A stretch of DNA of 7,098 nt, taken from contig SXHS01000079.1 in NCBI GenBank assembly GCA_005773145.1, positions 1-7,098 of the forward strand, in the 5' to 3' direction. The position numbers and the translations under genes are program-made. The notes beneath the pieces are model-generated. The model was not told where the DNA came from. It searched no databases and was given only the letters and a program-made list of their open reading frames with translations. Origin of the DNA: Planctomycetaceae bacterium. Its GTDB lineage: Bacteria > Planctomycetota > Planctomycetia > Pirellulales > Pirellulaceae. Shown piece by piece: positions 1 through 4,609 of this stretch. How positions within the stretch are numbered: position 1 is the first letter of the stretch; each line of letters begins with the position of its first letter.

Positions 1-10
1 GGCTCGTGAC

Positions 11-27
11 GTTGGCCTTTGGCCAAC
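11..27. repeat. Perfect inverted repeat (7-bp stem, 3-nt loop)
   Basis: GTTGGCC, loop TTT, GGCCAAC. It is the first of a group of hairpins at the start of the window with the same compact design as the one at 6996-7014. Confidence 0.7.
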
Positions 28-51
28 ACAGACATTCGGATCCACGCTCTT

Positions 52-70
52 CCTGGGGCGTTGCCCCAGG
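52..70. repeat. Perfect inverted repeat (8-bp stem, 3-nt loop)
   Basis: CCTGGGGC, loop GTT, GCCCCAGG. This GC-rich stem followed by CTACGATGA resembles another short palindromic repeat that I recall scattered through planctomycete genomes. The structure is certain from the bases; the repeat family is from memory. Confidence 0.7.
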
Positions 71-79
71 CTACGATGA

Positions 80-106
80 CACATGGCCTGCGGCCATGCC
101 CATGTG
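80..106. repeat. Nested inverted repeat with two alternative pairings
   Basis: The inner pairing is CATGGCC (82-88), loop TGC, GGCCATG (92-98). An alternative pairing uses CACATGG (80-86) with CCATGTG (100-106). The two share bases and cannot form together, so this could be a simple REP-like hairpin or a pair of overlapping repeat ends. Confidence 0.65.
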
Positions 107-134
107 GCCGTTGATCCTCGCTCGCGCACACATG

Positions 135-157
135 CACGGGCAGGCCAGCCGCCCGTG
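135..157. repeat. Inverted repeat (7-bp stem, 9-nt loop)
   Basis: CACGGGC (135-141) and GCCCGTG (151-157) are exact reverse complements separated by nine bases. It continues the series of inverted repeats at 11-106, with a longer loop. No T-tract follows on either strand, so it is not a typical intrinsic terminator. Confidence 0.5.
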
Positions 158-393
158 ACACCCAAAGATGTGTGGTACAACGAGCCGCAAGGGGGAGGGA
201 GCCCGTGAGACCAGTGCCTACGCGGTCCTGCGGCACGGACTGGATCGCAAGCACGCCGAAAGTAGCAATCACCCAACCGCGTCTCGAGAGCCGATCGGCT
301 TAGATGCCGATCGACTCGTAAGCCAATCATCGTGAATCGACTGTTGCCGCCACGTTGCCAGTGCGATGGCAGGAGCAGCCGACAATCCGGCAT

Positions 394-420
394 TCACGAT
401 CCGGTTCGGCGACGAACTCG
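394..420 (-). other. Stranded in-frame basic tail of the PEP-CTERM domain
   Basis: Immediately after the TGA that ends the PEP-CTERM gene, the same frame reads CGA GTT CGT CGC CGA ACC GGA TCG (RVRRRTGS) and then TGA. An arginine-rich tail directly after the hydrophobic segment is the expected end of a PEP-CTERM signal, so this stretch looks like the original C-terminus cut off by a single-base change, by a sequencing error, or reached only by readthrough. The bases are certain as given; the interpretation is inference. Confidence 0.6.
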
Positions 421-1092
421 TCAGAGTCCGACGAGTGCGCAGGCGGTCAGCATCCACGAAGCGGGCTCAGGTACCGTCGCCCAACCGCTGTTACTCCCGC
501 CGGGTCCAATCCCCTGAACGTGTGCGGCAGTCGGAAACGGTCCGTGTCCGCCGTCTGGTTGACTCATAAAGTCGAAATCCGCAGCCACCAAAGCTGCCGC
601 CGAACCCAAGCCAGTGATCGTGTACTCAACGGAATCGCCCACGCCGAAACGATTTGGGCCTGAAGTGGCAAAATCAATTCTGATATCGTACTTGCCATCG
701 CCATCCGCCTTGTAGGCGTTGGTCGACATGTTGATCGTCGGATCGGAGAACGTTCCGGTCTTCACCGGCGCGCTAAAGCTGATATCCGACAGATTAAGAA
801 GCGGGTTGAAATTGAAATACCACCCGCGGACAAACTCGGTGCCGACCAAGTTTGTGGTTTCCAACTTGAGTTGGACGGTTCCAGGCGTGTTCTGATCATC
901 GAATGTGGCAGTGATCCACGGTGTCGAGCCCGCCGGTGGCGTCCCGCCACTGAACTCGATGGAAAGTCCGTAACTGATAACGCTTCCTTGGGCCGATTCT
1001 ACCCCTAGCGGAATGACCGCAAATACTGCCAGCACCGAAAGAAGCACCAAAGAACGCGTGCATAATCGCGCGCGTCGGAATGTCAACATCAT
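421..1092 (-). CDS. PEP-CTERM sorting-domain protein with a truncated anchor (in-frame TGA before the Arg cluster)
   Basis: From the ATG at 1090-1092 this is a 223-residue secreted protein. The signal peptide is clear: RRARLCTR, a hydrophobic core at about 14-30, and likely cleavage after VESA (34). The body is beta-rich and resembles a recurring group of PEP-CTERM proteins (FNFNP at 93-97, KADGDGKYDIRIDF at 128-141, AAHVQGIG at 189-196). The C-terminus has VPEP (207-210) and a short hydrophobic run, ASWMLTACALVGL, then TGA at 421-423. The next in-frame codons encode RVRRRTGS before a second TGA at 394-396, so the stop separates the membrane segment from the basic tail that exosortase substrates need. 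Possible starts are TTG 1110, ATG 1107, ATG 1092 and ATG 1089. I prefer 1092 because GGGGGG lies 7 nt upstream. The gene is transcribed the same way as the upstream operon but is separated from it by 341 nt, so it is probably independent. The native function is unknown. Confidence 0.85.
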   Translation of the reverse strand: MMLTFRRARLCTRSLVLLSVLAVFAVIPLGVESAQGSVISYGLSIEFSGGTPPAGSTPWITATFDDQNTPGTVQLKLETTNLVGTEFVRGWYFNFNPLLNLSDISFSAPVKTGTFSDPTINMSTNAYKADGDGKYDIRIDFATSGPNRFGVGDSVEYTITGLGSAAALVAADFDFMSQPDGGHGPFPTAAHVQGIGPGGSNSGWATVPEPASWMLTACALVGL

Positions 1093-1099
1093 TGGCCTG

Positions 1100-1105
1100 C
1101 CCCCC
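1100..1105 (-). promoter_or_regulatory. G-rich Shine-Dalgarno-like site of the PEP-CTERM gene
   Basis: GGGGGG on the minus strand, 7 nt before the ATG at 1090-1092. It is the only purine-rich block suitably placed for any of the possible starts and is the reason for preferring that ATG. It overlaps the alternative ATG codon at 1105-1107. Confidence 0.35.
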
Positions 1106-1116
1106 ATCAAAAAGAT

Positions 1117-1126
1117 CGACTAGTCG
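1117..1126. promoter_or_regulatory. 10-bp perfect palindrome upstream of the PEP-CTERM start
   Basis: CGACTAGTCG is its own reverse complement and lies 25-34 nt before the chosen ATG on the minus strand. The position would suit an operator or a leader structure, but a single 10-bp palindrome could be chance. Confidence 0.2.
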
Positions 1127-1314
1127 TAAATCACGATGTCCGCCGAAATCCAAACGTGAACGAGCCAGAACCGACATTTGCCCGCACCCATTACTTTCGG
1201 CCGTCACGCCCCAGTGTAACAGCGATGGCCGGAACTACCACAAGAATTCCAGACAAAATCCGACAGTTCCCATGCGACCCAATATACGGACCTGTACATC
1301 CACTTATTATGTAT

Positions 1315-1320
1315 TGTCAA
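1315..1320 (-). promoter_or_regulatory. Possible -35 box upstream of the PEP-CTERM gene
   Basis: The minus strand reads TTGACA, an exact sigma70-type -35 hexamer, next to an AT-rich patch. No good -10 box occurs at 16-18 nt (best is TGTACA at 16 nt), and the start codon is more than 200 nt away. This is a weak candidate only. Confidence 0.2.
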
Positions 1321-1433
1321 GAGGCCGGATTGGGAAGGTACCCCCAAGTTTCGGCCCTCCTTTTCGCATTCAAATATGCCCTTGGCCAGAGTTGGCCCAC
1401 CTAGACAACTGACGAGGTGACTAGGACGGCGTT

Positions 1434-3188
1434 CTACTTGGTGACCGTCAGCCACAGCGATTCGAAACAGGCCCCAAGCCGCTCCGGCGTTCGAGCCCAG
1501 CGTTCGATGGGGCGGGGGGCCGTCGAACGCCCGACTACCTGTATCGGCCCGGAAGAATTGGGGCCAGTGCTGGAAATCTGTAACTTAACGGCGGCTGCCG
1601 TACCTCCTGACGACTCCGATACAACCGGTTCGGCCGTCACCCCCGCCGGCAGCCCCACAGCTTCGATGGTGATCGGGCCCACGTTTCCCGACGGGTCCAT
1701 TCCCGTGCGACGCGTGACCTGGATGGCCAGCTCCGTCGGCTTGTCCGCCGATACGAGAATCGAGTCAGAAGCCAGCGCCAGCTCAAAGTCAGGCTCTTCG
1801 ATCCAGGCAGAAAGACGATAGCCTCGTCGCAGCGTGTCCATATGATAGGGATCGCGAATGGTGAGGATATAATCACCATCGGCGGGTGCCACGTACGTAA
1901 GCAGAGCATCTTTTTGTGGCTGCCCTGAAACCCATGGCTCGGGAATCACCGCGCCGCTGGGCCCCGTCAACGTAACGGCCGGATCCAACAGCGAATCGAT
2001 CCGGCTGGACTCCACCACCACAACCAGCGGCTGACCCTGAGTTAGTGTACATTTGTATATGCCTTGTTGATTGGCCGTTTTCAGCCAACCGGTGAGAGCC
2101 GCTGGCAGCTTCAATTCGGTGGGGGCAGACCCATCGTTTGTCGGCATCTGGATGGCCACATTCTCCGGCAGCATCCGCACGCGCGCCGAGCCGGCCATCC
2201 CGTCGGCATGCACGATACCCAGCCGGGCACCAGCCGGGATCCGCAGTCCACTGGATCCCTCTTGTTCCGCGAATTCCGACGAGCGGGCCGTCGTGTGTCC
2301 CAGCGGAAGGACCGGAATTCGCAGATCCTCTGCAAGATTCCAACCCACCGCCTGCACCCGCTGCGGACCGACGTTGGAAACCGTGGTGGGTCTGGTAGTC
2401 AGTAGAAACGGGCCGTTGGTAATGGTGAGTCGGTACAAATAGTTGGCGCGTCCGGCAAAATTCACATCGGCTCGAGGGGCGGCGGGAAAGGCAGCCGCGC
2501 GAACAAAATAGACGCCGGTGCGGGGTACTGCGTAGGCAACCAGAGGATCCAATCGAACGTCGTCGTGGTTCTCCGCCAGAACGAATCCGTCGGCCGATAC
2601 CACCTGCAGCACTCCATCCAAGGGTGCCCCGAGCAGGTGGTTGGCCTGCATCGCAACCACGAGGGTGTCCCCTTTGGTTAGTTCGACCCGGTAGCAATCC
2701 ACCACTCCATTCTCGAAACGGCCGTTGATCGTAATCTGAGATTGTGGCAACGTCTGCGCATTGCGCAGCACATCATTCGGTTCGACCTCTTCTAATTCCG
2801 GCAGGCTGCCAATTAAGAAGGGAAGCGGCAGCGAGGTGCCTTCGCTGTTGTAGATACGAATCCACGCGCGATCGGCAGCCAGATCGGCAGGAATGGAAAC
2901 TTCAAGCTTGCCGGACTCAGGAGTTACCGCGACGTCAACACCCTTGGCCTCGACCTGCACGGGCCAAGCGAAATTTCCTTCACACTTAACGATCACTTTT
3001 GATCCACGCTGCCCACCGGGGGGGATGAGCTGGGTGACCTCCGGCGCGGCCGCGCTGGCAGCGCCGCACAGATGTTGACTGGACGAACCGAGGGCGATAA
3101 CGACGAGGACTACGCCCCAAGCGGTCACCGTTTGGCGACGGACGGAAGCGCGGATCAGCGCGCGGTGGAAGTTCGTCGCTGGAGGCAT
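1434..3188 (-). CDS. Secreted protein with two PPC (pre-peptidase C-terminal) type domains
   Basis: This 584-residue exported protein has no recognisable catalytic domain. A Sec signal covers about residues 1-48 (basic start, WGVVLVVIALG core, then CGAASAAAPE). An IPT/TIG-like beta segment follows at about 50-127 (VTQLIPPGGQRGSKVIVKCEG). The first PPC domain, about 132-260, has the diagnostic EVEPNDVLRNAQTL followed by GRFENGVVDCYRVELTKGD. A second, more divergent PPC-like unit covers about 363-462 (TGWLKTANQQGIYKCTLTQG ... DGDYILTIRDP). A further beta-rich C-terminal region ends at LWLTVTK. The ATG at 3186-3188 is chosen because the signal peptide begins there, AGGG lies 7 nt upstream, and the start is 14 nt after the DUF1501 stop. 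The 83 codons open further upstream have no family resemblance and overlap DUF1501. PPC proteins of this type often sit beside DUF1501/DUF1549 genes in planctomycetes. A binding or structural role at the cell surface is inferred. The terminator was not identifiable. Confidence 0.88.
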   Translation of the reverse strand: MPPATNFHRALIRASVRRQTVTAWGVVLVVIALGSSSQHLCGAASAAAPEVTQLIPPGGQRGSKVIVKCEGNFAWPVQVEAKGVDVAVTPESGKLEVSIPADLAADRAWIRIYNSEGTSLPLPFLIGSLPELEEVEPNDVLRNAQTLPQSQITINGRFENGVVDCYRVELTKGDTLVVAMQANHLLGAPLDGVLQVVSADGFVLAENHDDVRLDPLVAYAVPRTGVYFVRAAAFPAAPRADVNFAGRANYLYRLTITNGPFLLTTRPTTVSNVGPQRVQAVGWNLAEDLRIPVLPLGHTTARSSEFAEQEGSSGLRIPAGARLGIVHADGMAGSARVRMLPENVAIQMPTNDGSAPTELKLPAALTGWLKTANQQGIYKCTLTQGQPLVVVVESSRIDSLLDPAVTLTGPSGAVIPEPWVSGQPQKDALLTYVAPADGDYILTIRDPYHMDTLRRGYRLSAWIEEPDFELALASDSILVSADKPTELAIQVTRRTGMDPSGNVGPITIEAVGLPAGVTAEPVVSESSGGTAAAVKLQISSTGPNSSGPIQVVGRSTAPRPIERWARTPERLGACFESLWLTVTK

Positions 3189-3192
3189 CGCA

Positions 3193-3199
3193 CCACCCT
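3193..3199 (-). promoter_or_regulatory. Shine-Dalgarno site of the PPC-protein gene
   Basis: AGGGTGG on the minus strand, with AGGG ending 7 nt before the ATG at 3186-3188. It falls in the 14-nt gap after the DUF1501 stop codon and supports starting the PPC protein here rather than at the distant upstream end of the open frame. Confidence 0.5.
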
Positions 3200-3202
3200 G
3201 GA

Positions 3203-4591
3203 TTACATCAGCTCGGGGATCGGGCGTGGGTCGTCGACCAGGTGGGTGGGTCGCCCCGCGCTGGTGTACATGATCTTGGCCGGGTCGATGCCCAGTTTTC
3301 GATAGACGGTGGAAACCAGATTTTCCGGGCCGTAACGTTGATCGATCGGTGCAAAGCCACGGGCATCCGTCGCCCCCACAATCTGGCCGCGCGGCGTACC
3401 GCAGCCTGCAACCAGGATCGACATGGCGCTGGACCAATGGTCCCGACCCGCGTCCGGATTGACCTGGGGCGTGCGGCCAAACTCCCCCATGGCGAGCACC
3501 AATGTGTTTTCCAGCAACCCGCGATCGTCCAGATCCTGGATCAGGGTGCCGAGCACGGCGTCAAACTCTCGACCTTGTGTTTGAAACGCCTTAAAAATTT
3601 GTGCGTGGTGATCCCAGACCGATCCACCGAGGGCCACCGTGACGAAGGGCACGCCGGCTTCCACCAAGCGACGGGCCAGTAGGGCACGCTGGCCAAGCGA
3701 ATGCCGCCCGTAGGCATCACGCATCGCGTCCGGCTCTCGATGAATCTGAAACGCAGCCTGCGCTGCTTCGGAAGTCATCAGCGAAACAGCCTGTTGAAAA
3801 TTCTGATCCGCACCCAACACGGGATCGCTGGCCGCTCGTTCATGGTAACGAGTGAAGCGATCGACTGCCGCGCGCAATTCTCGCCGCCCCAACTCGCGGC
3901 CACTCTCCAACTCCCGTGGCAGCGCTACGTCGCGCACACGAAACGTATCCAGATTCGGGTCCCCCGACAACACGAAGGGTGCATGGCGGGTACCGAGAAA
4001 ATTCGGCCCGCCAGATCGTGTCATACTCGGCATGGTCACGTACGGCGGGAGCCCAGACGCGGCGCCGCGTTCGGCGGACACGACGGAGCCCATGCTGGGA
4101 TGAAAGCTCACAAAAATGCCGCAATTGGCTGGAACGCGAACCGGTGCGCCGGTCATCATATAATGATTTCCAGCGCCATGCAGATTCTGCTCGTGGCACA
4201 GCGAACGGACAATCGTAACCTTATCGCTCACGGAAGCCAGCTTGGGCATCACCTCCGAAAAGTGCATACCGGGCACCTTCGTTGAGATGGACCCAAATTG
4301 ACCACGGATTTCCACGGGTGCATCCGGCTTGGGATCGAATGTCTCAAAATGACTTGGCCCACCATCCAACCAGAACAGAATGCAGCGAGTGTTGGAGAAA
4401 TCCCGTGCTTGGGACGGGCCCGCTGCAGCGCCCAAGGCCCGTGCACCCAATGCTTGGACGAATCCCCCGCCCAACATGGCCCCCAAGCCCAGCTTCAAGC
4501 AATCACGTCGCCCTGGGTATACACCCTGTGGTCCCATACCCTGTGGTCCCATACCCTGTGATGCCGCACCCTGTGATGCCAGTGTCCTCAT
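3203..4591 (-). CDS. DUF1501 family protein, Tat-exported, alkaline-phosphatase/sulfatase-like fold
   Basis: This 462-residue protein has the full set of DUF1501 hallmarks and normal length. The N-terminus is a pentapeptide repeat (ASQGA, ASQGM, GPQGM, GPQGV; residues 5-24). A twin-arginine signal follows, GRRDCLKLG at 27-35, then a hydrophobic Gly/Ala stretch to about 58. Conserved motifs are LDGGPSHFETFDPKP (75-89), HGAGNHYMMTG (138-148), VWDHHAQ (325-331), GEFGRTP (369-375) and GRDHW (382-386). D76, D327, H328/H329, E370, D384 and H385 are the likely metal-binding or active-site residues by analogy with the alkaline-phosphatase superfamily. The usual glycine-rich loop reads GCGTPRG (396-402), with a cysteine at 397. 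The ATG at 4589-4591 is preceded by GAGGG, and in-frame ATGs within the repeat (codons 14 and 19) are alternatives. It is the middle gene of a probable operon. The Tat signal suggests export in a folded, cofactor-loaded state. The substrate is unknown. Confidence 0.94.
   Translation of the reverse strand: MRTLASQGAASQGMGPQGMGPQGVYPGRRDCLKLGLGAMLGGGFVQALGARALGAAAGPSQARDFSNTRCILFWLDGGPSHFETFDPKPDAPVEIRGQFGSISTKVPGMHFSEVMPKLASVSDKVTIVRSLCHEQNLHGAGNHYMMTGAPVRVPANCGIFVSFHPSMGSVVSAERGAASGLPPYVTMPSMTRSGGPNFLGTRHAPFVLSGDPNLDTFRVRDVALPRELESGRELGRRELRAAVDRFTRYHERAASDPVLGADQNFQQAVSLMTSEAAQAAFQIHREPDAMRDAYGRHSLGQRALLARRLVEAGVPFVTVALGGSVWDHHAQIFKAFQTQGREFDAVLGTLIQDLDDRGLLENTLVLAMGEFGRTPQVNPDAGRDHWSSAMSILVAGCGTPRGQIVGATDARGFAPIDQRYGPENLVSTVYRKLGIDPAKIMYTSAGRPTHLVDDPRPIPELM
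4521..4580 (-). repeat. 15-bp tandem repeat, four units, within the DUF1501 N-terminus
   Basis: Four consecutive 15-base units lie at 4521-4535, 4536-4550, 4551-4565 and 4566-4580. All share the core ACCCTGTG on the plus strand. The middle two are identical over their first ten bases (ATACCCTGTG), and units one and two differ at one position. Because the unit is a multiple of three, the repeat encodes a pentapeptide (consensus [AG][SP]QG[AMV]) and copy-number change would keep the frame. It lies just before the twin-arginine motif. Confidence 0.9.
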
Positions 4592-4600
4592 AACAACGTG

Positions 4601-4605
4601 CCCTC
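4601..4605 (-). promoter_or_regulatory. Shine-Dalgarno site of the DUF1501 gene
   Basis: GAGGG on the minus strand, 9 nt before the ATG at 4589-4591. It supports this start over the in-frame ATGs inside the tandem repeat. It lies in the short gap after the upstream gene's stop codon, consistent with translation from a shared message. Confidence 0.5.
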
Positions 4606-4609
4606 AAGG

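Larger units (their letters stand above)
1..393. other. Non-coding region with inverted repeats and palindromes
   Basis: No convincing gene lies here. The left part (11-157) holds four inverted repeats. The right part holds the palindromes TCTCGAGA (282-289) and AGCCGATCGGCT (289-300), with GCCGATCG repeated at 306-313. Short open frames exist, such as one at 168-335 on the plus strand, but none shows a recognisable family motif. This region lies downstream of the PEP-CTERM gene, and no stem plus T-tract terminator is clear. Confidence 0.5.
1093..1433. other. Intergenic region between the PPC and PEP-CTERM genes
   Basis: These 341 bases separate the operon's last stop from the PEP-CTERM start. 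On the minus strand a perfect TTGACA is at 1315-1320, inside an AT-rich patch (1301-1320), but the hexamer 16 nt downstream (TGTACA) is a poor -10 box, so a promoter is only suggested. A 10-bp palindrome, CGACTAGTCG, sits at 1117-1126. Weak inverted repeats near 1384-1397 (GGCCA/TGGCC) and 1400-1425 (CCTAG/CTAGG) follow the operon but lack T-tracts, so no terminator is called. Confidence 0.45.

Noticed and set aside
160..260. Possible group II intron or other structured RNA fragment
   Set aside because: The purine-rich stretch with small inverted repeats suggested one, but I could not find a domain V hairpin or any intron-encoded protein signature.
168..335. 55-codon plus-strand open frame starting at ATG 168
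   Set aside because: It stays open with GC-rich third positions for part of its length, but there is no ribosome site, no recognisable motif, and it runs through palindromic non-coding sequence.
269..457. 62-codon minus-strand frame overlapping the end of the PEP-CTERM gene
   Set aside because: It starts at a GTG inside the PEP-CTERM codons, out of frame, and its product is not the continuation of the sorting signal; the in-frame continuation is RVRRRTGS.
1384..1425. Possible terminator after the operon
   Set aside because: GGCCA/TGGCC and CCTAG/CTAGG stems are only 5 bp, are partly self-palindromic, and no T-tract follows on the minus strand.
1873..2697. 274-codon minus-strand open frame inside the PPC-protein gene
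   Set aside because: It is an alternate frame of the real gene, with Arg/Gly/Ser-rich low-complexity translation and no signal peptide or motif.
3189..3437. 83-codon N-terminal extension of the PPC-protein frame
   Set aside because: It overlaps the end of the DUF1501 gene on the same strand in another frame, has no family resemblance, and a signal peptide with a ribosome site begins at the ATG at 3188.
3701..4285. 194-codon plus-strand open frame opposite DUF1501
   Set aside because: It is antisense to a well-conserved DUF1501 gene and its product shows no recognisable domain; open frames of this size are common opposite GC-rich genes.
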